The notes under the pieces were generated by a model that saw only the letters and a program-made list of their open reading frames with translations, was not told where the DNA came from and did not search any database. Shown here in pieces: positions 12,101 through 24,100 of a DNA stretch of 64,000 nucleotides; positions within the stretch are counted from its first letter, which is position 1, and each line of letters opens with the position of its first letter. Source of the DNA: Cladorhizidae sp. MBARI D1340-BT2 (taxonomy: Eukaryota > Porifera > Demospongiae > Poecilosclerida > Cladorhizidae). Location: positions 2,900,328 to 2,964,327 of the forward strand of contig JAQNBH010000005.1 in the NCBI GenBank assembly GCA_028752905.1, in the 5' to 3' direction. Made by a program: the position numbers and the translations under genes.

Positions 12101-15100
12101 CATCACATGCGCATAAATAATGTGGGTGGGCACCATTTAGATTTTTTCTTGTGCTTTTCATTGATCCAAACCAGAGAGCTCTGGCGTGGCATGTACAGTA
12201 TAGCATGAACCTTGAACCCTATATAGTAGTGAAGTAACAGCATACATGTAGTGTGAACTCTGAACCCTATGTAGTAGTGAAGTACAGTTTTCATGTGCAG
12301 CACATGTACCATTCCATGACTGGCCACTCCCCTTCCCTCCTCCCCCCCCTTCTCACCAACCATCACTGAGTGCTAGTTCTATGTACTAAATGCCTCCAAG
12401 TTTTATCACCTTGGTGACACAACTGCCATTTTCCTCTTTTCTTCTTGCATGTTGCCCTGTGTTGATCTACTGTGTATCTCCAGGTTGATCATGGGCTAGG
12501 GCTAGGCTAGGGCTAGAGCTAGGCTAGGGCTAGGGCTAGGGCTAGGCTATGCAAGTAGATTAGAGAAGCAAAATATATGACACAGCTTCTGTGGGTATAG
12601 TGGATGGATCTGGCCGCAGGCTAGAAGAGCTAAATGGTTTACAATTAGTGTGCCGCCAAATGGCTGTGAATGATGTTAATGACTTCCCGATGTTTTCAGC
12701 ATTTGTATGAGGTGGTAATTGGCAAACATTTGAATGCATACTTTGTGGCAGGGACAACTGTCAAGGTCACATTACCTTGCTTCACGCAGGTGTGGTGCTG
12801 GAGTGGTCTGCATTACCTTGCTTCACGCAGGTGTGGTGCTGGAGTGATGACTCTGCATTACCTTGCTTTACGCAGGTGTGGTGCTGGAGTGATGACTCTG
12901 CATTACCTTGCTTCACACAGGTGTGGTGCTGGGGTGATGACTCTGCATTACCTTGCTTCACGCAGGTGTGGTGTTGGAGTGATGACTCTGCATTACCTTG
13001 CTTCACACAGGTGTGGTGCTGGGGTGATGACTCTGCATTACCTTGCTTCACGCAGGTGTGGTGTTGGAGTGATGACTGCATTACCTTGCTTCACGCAGGT
13101 GTGGTGTTGGAGTGATGACTCTGCATTACCTTGCTTCACGCAGGTGAGGTGCTGGTGTGATGACTCTGCATTACCTTGCTTCATGCAGGTGTGGTGTTGG
13201 AGTGATGACTCTGCATTACCTTGCTTCACGCAGGTGTGGTGTTGGAGTGATGACTGCATTACCTTGCTTCATGCAGGTGTGGTGCTGGAGTGATGACTGC
13301 ATTACCTTGCTTCACGCAGGTGTGGTGCTGGTGTGATGACTCTGCCCCCACAACAATGTGTGACAGGAGTGTGTGTGTATGTACATGTACATGTGGATGT
13401 ACATGTGGACGTATGTGTGTGTGTGCATGTGTGTGTGTGTATGTACATGTGGATGGATGTGTGTGTGTGTATGCATGTGAGTGTATGTGGGTGTGTGCAT
13501 GTGGATGGGTGTGTGAGTGCATGTGTATGTGTGTGTGGATCTATGTATGTGTGTGTGTGCTTGTGTGTGGGTGTGTATGTACATGTGGATGTATGTGTGT
13601 GTATGCATGTGAGTGGATGTGTGGATGTATGTGTGTTTATGTACATGTGGATGGGTGTGTGAGTGCATGTGTATGTGTGTGGATGTATGTGTGCGCGCGT
13701 GTGTGTGTGGGTGTGTGTATGAAAATGTGGATGGATGTGTGTGTGCGCGCGCGCATGTGTTTTAGCAAAATGACCCTTTAGCTTTACGGATCCTTTTAAG
13801 ACTTGATAGGATGCGTGTATCAAGAGCAATGGATTTGAAACCCCAGCAAGGAACATTGGATTTGAAACCCCAGGTGAAAGGACAAAGCCTTCACGAACGA
13901 AAGTTGAGAAATCACCTTTTGTCCTAGATCTTCAACAAGGCATCGTTGATACACCCAATTTGGTCGACAGATTAAGGAAGCAATTCATTAAGTTTTGAAA
14001 GGCCACGGACAAAGGTTAATGGGCAGGGCCTGCATCCTAATGCCAGTTTTCATTAGGAGGTGGAGTGGGAAAGACCTCACATATCGAGCTCTCTCTTACA
14101 TGAGCCTGTGAGCTCTCTCTCTTACATTTGACTGTGAGCTCTCTCTCTCTCTTACATGAGCCTGTGAGCTCTCTCTCTCTTACATGTGACTGTGAGCTCT
14201 CTCTCTCTTACATGTGACTGTGAGCTCTCTCTCTCTCTCTCTTACATGTGACTGTGAGCTCTCTCTCTCTTACAGTTACTGTGAGCTCTCTCTCTTACAT
14301 GTGACTGTGAGCTCTCTCTCTCTTACATGTGCCTGTGAGCTCTCTCTCTTACATGTGACTGTGAGCTCTCTCTCTCTTACATGTGCCTGTGAGCTCTCTG
14401 TCTCTCTTACATGTGACTGTGAGCTCTCTCTCTTACATGTGCCTGTGAGCTCTCTCTCTCTTACATGTGACTGTGAGCTCTCTCTTACATGTGACTGAGC
14501 TCTCTCTCTCTTACATGTGACTGTGAGCTCTCTCTCTTACATGTGACTGTGAGCTCTCTCTCTTACATGTGACTGTGAGCTCTCTCTCTTACATGTGACT
14601 GTGAGCTCTCTCTCTCTTACATGTGACTCTGAGCTGTCTCTCTCTTACATGTGACTGTGAGCTCTCTCTCTTGTTTGTTTCAGTCCAATATGTGCAGCGC
14701 ATTGTGGATTACATGGCCTCCACGAGCTATGGAAGTCTAGCTACTCTCACAGGACGGTACTACGCTATGGACAGAGACAAAAGGCAAGTAAAGGTTTAGT
14801 TGTGTAGCAGTTTGAACGTCGAGGAATACAGCAGTAAGTTCCCAGATAACTCAGCTATGACTCAGCTATTAATTTAACTCCCTGAGAGATGTCCATGCAC
14901 ATGTACGGTATGTAGTATTGAACAGCTGAGCATATAATGTCATCTTTTCAAGGCTATTAGAAGGCTATTAATCCTGGTCTCATGACCTCCCTCCAATCAG
15001 GTGCTTGTAAACTGTAAACTGGTCACAAGACAGGTATATTTTAGCTTTTAGATGTGTAATGGCATAATGCATAATTTGAAGTGTCAATAGAAGCAAAACT

Positions 15101-18100
15101 AGTACTGATTGACAGGTCACCCTTTACCTAAAAAGTGAATCCCATATGTGGACTACATCACGTGTGTGCATAATTGTAGTCACTCATACGGCACTTTTTG
15201 GTGTGCAACTTTTGAGATAATTACTTCAGGAAATTGCTAATGGTAGGAAAGTAGGTTATGCGTTCATCATTGGATTCTCCACAGTTATAGGAATACTACG
15301 AACCCTCCAACCTCTGTGAAGAATACAAGGTTTTCGATCCATAGACTAGAGTGTTTGTAGCTTACTGCCACTTGATCTAAAACAAGATTGGTTTAGGTAC
15401 TTCCTTGCTTAGACTATAGACATTGTTTGCTAGTTGGGCATCTGTGAGACTGCTGGCATTGGTCTATAGCTCTTGACTGAATTATATAAGCCAGCAAGAA
15501 GTAGTGGCACTTCCAAAATATTTTTCTTCCTCACCTCTCCTTTTTTGGCTGTTATGAAAGCTGGGAAGAACATGAACATTGTGACTCCATGGACAACTGA
15601 AAGACTGCTAGATCCGAGAAACTAACTTTGTTCTAGCTTTATTGGTATGTACTGTAAGTGTTTAGCCAGTTCCCCCTAGACTTGTAGATACAAGCCAAGA
15701 CATAGTGCACACTGTACACGTTATTGCTTGTTGTGCTGTGACATTCTGTCAGAGGGTTAGGCTTGACCAGCTGACAGACTCTAGAGGATATAACTTTAGC
15801 ATAGTTATACTAGGCAACTTTTTTTAATTTTAAAAGAGAGCACGCAGACATCTGAGCTATAGTGTGCAGAATCTATGGAGCTCCGAAGTGGTAAGCACAA
15901 GGATTTGTTAGTGTTATAATTTAGAACCTCTTCACAAGTCCACTTTATAAATATAGAAACCTTCAATTTGTAGTGTTTGTATAGCCCTGACAATCACAGC
16001 TGTTGTAGCCTTTACGCTGGAAAGTAGTTACAAGTACGAGTTGAGAGGATTTCACTTCACATTCCAACCTGCAGTTCCAAAAGATAAGCATTATATGGCA
16101 ACACCAAACCCACCATCAGAAAGCATACTGCACTGACAGGACCTTAGCATGAATGTGTGCAAGGATATGGTGCTTTAACCATAGTTTTCATGTATCTACC
16201 CTTAAAAATGATATTCAGCTCATGTGCTCCAGTGAAATACACCATAAAGGTGTCCAGGTGTTTCGGGGAGTGCTAGAGGTCATAGAGGTCAAGAGGAAAT
16301 CTTGATTTGTTTTTGTCTGACGCTTCCTGTGTTGGTCACATGGTAACGTAATCGCGGTACTTGCAATGCTGGTTCACAGTGAATATGCTGCAGGCACGCA
16401 CTTGCAATGCGATGCATCGTAACTCGAATAGAATATATTTGTATTCAAGTGAAGTGATTGAATGCCTCCAGGCATATTGTTAGCCATCCTTAATCAACTG
16501 TGCCAGCAATGTACATACATGAGGCTACACTCTATCACAGACACTGTGTGGACTAGCTTGTGTTTGGGCTGTAATGACTCTCAGAGATGTTGCATGTATC
16601 GTTCCATCACCTCATCAAGTGGTCTTCAGTCTTCACCTCACACCTCGTATGTATTTGCCACTTGTCACCAAGGTGCAAATAGTGTGACGACTGTTACAAA
16701 TTAAACACAAACACGTTCGCGGTAATAAACAGGAAAAATCAACGAACTCTCAGGAGACCTTGTGTAACAACGTGATCAAAATTAATTTAAATTTACTTCT
16801 CGATACTCTATGGCATACACCTGATAGCATTCCTGATGAAGGCTAGAGCATCTAGTCATTATTCCTGATGAAGGCTAGAGCATCTAGTCATTATTCCTGA
16901 TGAAGGCTAGAGCACCTAGTCATTATTCCTGATGAAGACTAGAGCATCTGGTCATTATTCCTGATGAAGGCTAGAGCATCTAGTCATTATTCGAGATGAA
17001 GGCTAGAGCATCTAGTCATTATTCGTGATGAAGGCTAGAGCATCTAGTCATTATTCCCGATGAAGGCTAGAGCATCTAGTCATTATTCGTGATGAAGGCT
17101 AGAGCATCTAGTCATTATTCCTGATGAAGGCTAGAGCATCTCGTCATTATTCGTGATGAAGGCTAGAGCATCTAGTCATTATTCCCGATGAAGGCTAGAG
17201 CATCTAGTCATTATTCCTGATGAAGGCTAGAGCATCTAGTCATTATTCCTGATGAAGGCTAGAGCATCTAGTCATTATTCCTGATGAAGGCTAGAGCATC
17301 TAGTCATTATTCCCGATGAAGGCTAGAGCATCTAGTCAATTCCTGATGAAGGCTAGAGCATCTAGTCATTATTCCCGATCCTGATGAAGGCTAGAGCATC
17401 TAGTCATTATTCCCGATGAAGGCTAGAGCATCTAGTCAATTCCTGATGAAGGCTAGAGCATCTAGTCATTATTCCCGATGAAGGCTAGAGCATCTAGTCA
17501 TTATTCGTGATGAAGGCTAGAGCATCTAGTCATTATTCCTGATGAAGGCTAGAGCATCTCGTCATTATTCGTGATGAAGGCTAGAGCATCTAGTCATTAT
17601 TCCCGATGAAGGCTAGAGCATCTAGTCATTATTCCTGATGAAGGCTAGAGCATCTAGTCATTATTCCTGATGAAGGCTAGAGCATCTAGTCATTATTCCT
17701 GATGAAGGCTAGAGCATCTAGTCATTATTCCCGATGAAGGCTATAGCATCTAGTCAATTCCTGATGAAGGCTAGAGCATCTAGTCATTATTCCCGATGAA
17801 GGCTAGAGCATCTAGTCATTATTCCCGATGAAGGCTAGAGCATCTAGTCATTATTCCTGATGAAGGCTAGAGCATCTAGTCATTATTCCTGGTGAAGGCT
17901 AGAGCATCTAGTCATTATTCCTGGTGAAGGCTAGAGCATCTAGTCATTATTCCTGGTGAAGGCTAGAGCATCTAGTCATTATTCCTGGTGAAGGCTAGAG
18001 CATCTAGTCATTATTCGATGAATGCTAGAGCATTTAGTCATTATTCGTGATGAAGGCTAGAGCATCTAGTCATTCATCTAGTCATTATTCCTGATGAAGG

Positions 18101-21100
18101 CTAGAGCATCTAGTCATTATTCCCGATGAAGGCTAGAGCATCTAGTCATTATTCCTGATGAAGGCTAGAGCATCTAGTCATTATTCCTGATGAAGGCTAG
18201 AGCATCTAGTTATTATTCCTGATGAAGGCTAGACATTATTCCTGATGAAGGCTAGAGCATCTAGTCATTATTCCTGATGAAGGCTAGAGCATCTAGTCAT
18301 TATTCCTGATGAAGGCTAGAGCATCTAGTCATTATTCCTGATGAAGACTAGAGCATCTAGTCATTATTTCCGATGAAGGCTAGAGCATCTAGTCATTATT
18401 CCCGATGAAGGCTAGAGCATCTAGTCATTATTCCCGATGAAGGCTAGAGCATCTAGTCATTATTCCTGATGAAGGCTAGAGCATCTAGTCATTATTCCTG
18501 ATGAAGGCCAGAGCATCTAGTCATTATTCCCGATGAAGGCTAGAGCATCTAGTCATTATTCCCGATGAAGGCTAGAGCATCTAGTCAATTCCTGATAAAG
18601 GCTAGAGCATCTAGTCATTATTCCTGATGAAGGCTAGAGCATCTGGTCATTATTCCTGATGAAGGCTAGAGCATCTGGTCATTATTCCAGATGAAGACTA
18701 GAGCATCTGGTCATTATTCCTGATGAAGGCTAGAGCATCTAGTCATTATTCCCGATGAAGGCTAGAGCATCTAGTCATTATTCCTGATGAAGGCTAGAGC
18801 ATCTAGTCATTATTCCTGATGAAGGCCAGAGCACCTAGTCAATACTCCTGCCTGATGAAAGCTACAGCATGGAGCAGAAATGTCGAGAAGAAAATGAAGT
18901 TGATTATTGAGAGAGTCATTGCAAAGGAAAACAGCATCTGAGCATGCCTGACATTGCTGTATTCTCCTGTGAATGGACTGAATTACTAACCATGGTGGAC
19001 ATAATATCACTCCGCTTCCTGTCTTAGTGATGTCATACTTCACTTCCTGTCTTATAAGCCATTGAGCAGAGAGCAAAATCTTAGTATCTCTGAGAGTGAA
19101 AACAGCAGAGGTGTGGAGAGGCACATACGTATGCTTACCTGGGCATGTGTGTGGCGGATTCTGATGCAAGAGCAGCTCTGATCTGAGAAGCACTGACATT
19201 ACTGGTGATAGAGCCAATCCTGTTAGTGCGTTCCTGTAGCGAGTGAAGCTTTAGACAGCATCCAGGGTCGGGGTACAATGACTCCCCAAGTAAGAGAGCT
19301 ATGGTTGCCACATAGGAAACTAACATGGCTGACTTTTGATAATGCCAAATATGTCTTTGTTTACTTCCATCTCATTCTCCAACTCCTCGGCTAGCCAGAC
19401 ATCTGTCATTAACCTCTCCAACTCCTAGGCTAGCCAGGCATCTGTCATTAACCTCTCCAACTCCTAGGCTAGCCAGACATCTGTCATTAACTCCTAGGCT
19501 AGCCAGACATCTGTCATTAACCTCTCCAACTCCTAGGCTAGCCAGTTCTCCAACTCATAGTCTAGCCAGACATCTGTCATTAACCTCTCCAACTCCTAGG
19601 CTAGCCAGGCATCTGTCATTAACCTCTCCAACTCCTAGGCTAGCCAGGCATCTGTCATTAACCTCTCCAACTCCTAGCATCTGTCATTAACCTCTCCAAC
19701 TCCTAGGCTAGCCAGGCATCTGTCATTAACCTCTCCAACTCCTAGGCTGGCCAGACATCTGTCATTAACCTCTCCAACTCCTAGGCTAGCCAGACATCTG
19801 TCATTAACCTCTCCAACTCCTAGGCTAGCCAGGCATCTGTCATTAACCTCTCCAACTCCTAGGCTAGCCAGACATCTGTCATTAACCTCTCCAACTCCTA
19901 GGCTAGCCAGACATCTGTCATTAACCTCTCCAACTCCTAGGCTAGCCAGGCATCTGTCATTAACCTCTCCAACTCCTAGCATCTGTCATTAACCTTTCCA
20001 ACTCCTAGGCTAGCCAGGCATCTGTCATTAACCTCTCCAACTCCTAGGCTAGCCAGACATCTGTCATTAACCTCTCCAACTCCTAGGCTAGCCAGACATC
20101 TGTCATTAACCTCTCCAACTCCTCCGGCTAGCCAGACATCTGTCATTAACCTCTCCAACTCCTAGTCTAGCCAGGCATCTGTCATTAACCTCTCCAACTC
20201 CTAGGCTAGCCAGGCATCTGTCATTAACCTCTCCAACTCCTAGGCTAGCCAGACATCTGTCATTAACCTCTCCAACTCCTCGGCTAGCAGACATCTGTCA
20301 TTAACCTCTCCAACTCCTAAGCTAGCCAGGCATCTGTCATTAACCTCTCCAACTCCTAGGCTAGCCAGACATCTGTCATTAACCTCTCCAACTCCTAGGC
20401 TAGCCAGGCATCTGTCATTAACCTCTCCAACTCCTAGGCTAGCCCGACATCTGTCATTAACCTCTCCAACTCCTAGGCTAGCCAGACATCTGTCATTAAC
20501 CTCTCCAACTCCTTGGCTAGCCAGACATCTGTCATTAACCTCTCCAACTCCTAGGCTAGCCAGACATCTGTCATTAACCTCTCCAACTCCTAGGCTAGCC
20601 AGGCATCTGTCATTAACCTCTCCAACTCCTCCAGCTAGCCAGACATCTGTCATTAACCTCTCCAACTCCTAGGCTAGCCAGACATCTGTCATTAACCTCT
20701 CCAACTCCTAGGCTAGCCAGGCATCTGTCATTAACCTCTCCAACTCCTAGGCTAGCCAGACATCTGTCATTAACCTCTCCAACTCCTAGGCTAGCCAGGC
20801 ATCTGTCATTAACCTCTCCAACTCCTAGGCTAGCCAGGCATCTGTCATTAACCTCTCCAACTCCTAGGCTAGCCAGACATCTGTCATTAACCTCTCCAAC
20901 TCCTAAGCTAGCCAGACATCTGTCATTAACCTCTCCAACTCCTAGGCTAGCCAGACATCTGTCATTAACCTCTCCAACTCCTAGGCTAGCCAGGCATCTG
21001 TCATTAACCTCTCCAACTCCTAGGCTAGCCAGACATCTGTCATTAACCTCTCCAACTCCTAGGCTAGCCAGACATCTGTCATTAACCTCTCCAACTCCTC

Positions 21101-24100
21101 CGGCTAGCCAGACATCTGTCATTAACCTCTCCAACTCCTAGGCTAGCCAGACATCTGTCATTAACCTCTCCAACTCCTAGGCTAGCCAGACATCTGTCAT
21201 TAACCTCTCCAACTCCTAGGCTAGCCAGGCATCTGTCATTAACCTCTCCAACTCCTAGGCTAGTCAGGCATCTGTCATTAACCTCTCCAACTCCTAGGCT
21301 AGCCAGGCATCTGTCATTAACCTCTCCAACTCCTAGGCTAGCCAGACATCTGTCATTAACCTCTCCAACTCTTAGGCTAGCCAGGCATCTGTCATTAACC
21401 TCTCCAACTCCTAGGCCAACCAGGCATCTGTCATTAACCTCTCCAACTCTTAGGCTAGCCAGGCATCTGTCATTAACCTCTCCAACTCCCAGGCATCTGT
21501 CATTAACCTCTCCAACTCTTAGGCTAGCCAGGCATCTGTCATTAAGCTCTCCAACTCTTAGGCTAGCCAGGAATCTGTCATTAACCTCTCCAACTCTTAG
21601 GCTAGCCAGACAAATGTCATTAAGCTCTCCAACTCTTAGACTAGCCAGGCATCTGTCATTAACCTCTCCAACTCCTATGCTAGCCAGGCATCTGTCATTA
21701 ACCTCTCCAACTCCTAAGCAAGCCAGATATCTGTCATTAACCTCTCCAACTCCTAGGCTAGCCAGGCATCTGTCATTAACCTCTCCAACTCCTCTGCTAG
21801 CCAGGCATCTGTCATTAACCTCTCCAACTCCTAAGCTAGCCAGATATCTGTCATTAACCTCTCCAACTCCTAGGCTAGCCAGGCATCTGTCATTAACCTC
21901 TCCAACTCCTAGGCTAGCCAGACATCTGACATTAACCTCTCCAACTCCTAGGCTAGCCAGACATCTGTCATTAACCTCTCCAACTCCAGGCATCTGTCAT
22001 TAACCTCTCCAACTCCTAGGCTAGCCAGACATCTGTCATTAACCTCTCCAACTCCTAGGCTAGCCAGGCATCTGTCATTAACCTCTCCAACTCCTAGGCT
22101 AGCCAGGCATCTGTCGTTAACCTCTCCAACTCCTAGGCTAGCCAGGCATCTGTCGTTAACCTCTCCAACTCCTAGGCCAGCCAGGCATCTGTCATTAACC
22201 TCTCCAACTCCTAGGCTAGCCAGGCATCTGTCATTAACCTCTCCAACTCCCAGGCTAGCCAGGCATCTGTCATTAACCTCTCCAACTCCTAGGCTAGCCA
22301 GGCATCTGTCATTACCTAGGCTAGCCAGACATCTGTCATTAACCTCTCCAACTCCTTGGCTAGCCAGGCATCTGTCATTAACCTCTCCAACTCCTAGGCT
22401 AGCCAGACATCTGTCATTAACCTCTCCAACTCCTAGGCTAGCCAGACATCTGTCATTAACCTCTCCAACTCCTAGGCTAGCCAGGCATCTGTCATTAACC
22501 TCTCCAACTCTTAAGCTAGCCAGACATCTGTCATTAACCTCTCCAACTCCTAGGATAGCCAGACATCTGTCATTAACCTCTCCAACTCCTAGGCTAGCCA
22601 GGCATCTGTCATTAACCTCTCCAACTCCTAGGCTAGCCAGACATCTGTCATTAACTAGGCTAGCCAGACATCTGTCATTAACCTCTCCAACTCCTAAGCT
22701 AGCCAGGCATCTGTCATTAACCTCTCCAACTCCTAGGCTAGCCAGACATCTGTCATTAACCTCTCCAACTCCTAGGCTAGCCAGGCATCTGTCATTAACC
22801 TCTCCAACTCATAGGCTAGCCAGACATCTGTCATTAACCTCTCCAACTCCTAGGCTAGCCAGACATCTGTCATTAACCTCTCCAACTCCTAGGCTAGCCA
22901 GACATCTGTCATTAACCTCTCCAACTCCTAGGCTAGCCAGACATCTGTCATTAACCTCTCCAACTCCTAGGCTAGCCAGACATCTGTCATTAACCTCTCC
23001 AACTCCTAGGCTAGCCAGGCATCTGTCATTAACCTCTCCAACTCTTAGGCTAGCCAGGCATCTGTCATTAACCTCTCCAACTCCTAGGCTAGCCAGACAT
23101 CTGTCATTAACCTCTCCAACTCCTAGGCTAGCCAGACATCTGTCATTAACCTCTCCAACTCCTAGGCTAGCCAGACATCTGTCATTAACCTCTCCAACTC
23201 CTAGGCTAGCCAGACATCTGTCATTAACCTCTCCAACTCCTAGGCTAGCCAGACATCTGTCATTAACCTCTCCAACTCCTAGGCTAGCCAGACATCTGTC
23301 ATTAACCTCTCCAACTCCTAGGCTAGCCAGACATCTGTCATTAACCTCTCCAACTCCTAGGCTAGCCAGGCATCTGTCATTAACCTCTCCAACTCCTAGG
23401 CTAGCCAGGCATCTGTCATTAACCTCTCCAACTCCTAGGCTAGCCAGGCATCTGTCATTAACCTCTCCAACTCCAGACATCTGTCATTAACCTCTCCAAC
23501 TCCTAGGCTAGCCAGACATCTGTCATTAACCTCTCCAACTCCTAGGCTAGCCAGACATCTGTCATTAACCTCTCCAACTCTTAGGCTAGCCAGGCATCTG
23601 TCATTAACCTCTCCAACTCCTAGGCTAGCCAGACATCTGTCATTAACCTCTCCAACTCCTAGGCTAGCCAGACATCTGTCATTAACCTCTCCAACTCCTA
23701 GGCTAGCCAGGCATCTGTCGTTAACCTCTCCAACTCCTCGGCTAGCCAGGCATCTGTCATTAACCTCTCCAACTCCTAGGCTAGCCAGACATCTGTCATT
23801 AACCTCTCCAACTCCTAGGCTAGCCAGACATCTGTCATTAACCTCTCCAACTCCTAGGCTAGCCAGACATCTGTCATTAACCTCTCCAACTCCTAGGCTA
23901 GCCAGGCATCTGTCATTAACCTCTCCAACTCCTAGGCTAGCCAGGCATCTGTCATTAACCTCTCCAACTCCCAGGCTAGCCAGACATCTGTCATTAACCT
24001 CTCCAACTCCTAGGCTAGCCAGGCATCTGTCATTAACATGATCTTACAGTACATGTATATCAAGCGTAATGCAAAAATAGGTCGAGATCATATTTGCAAG

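Noticed and set aside
13259..13856. His/Thr-rich and Cys/Val-rich ORFs
   Set aside because: Translation of GT/CA simple sequence.
14788..14790. GT donor four bases downstream of the GC donor at exon 4
   Set aside because: Joining AAAAGGCAA to exon 5 puts GTT TGA in frame, whereas the GC cut gives the conserved [14 protein letters not shown].
19674..23480. Long minus-strand ORFs (up to 303 codons) repeating [13 protein letters not shown]
   Set aside because: They follow only from the 39-bp period being a multiple of three. There is no start context or non-repeat domain, and each breaks at every truncated unit.
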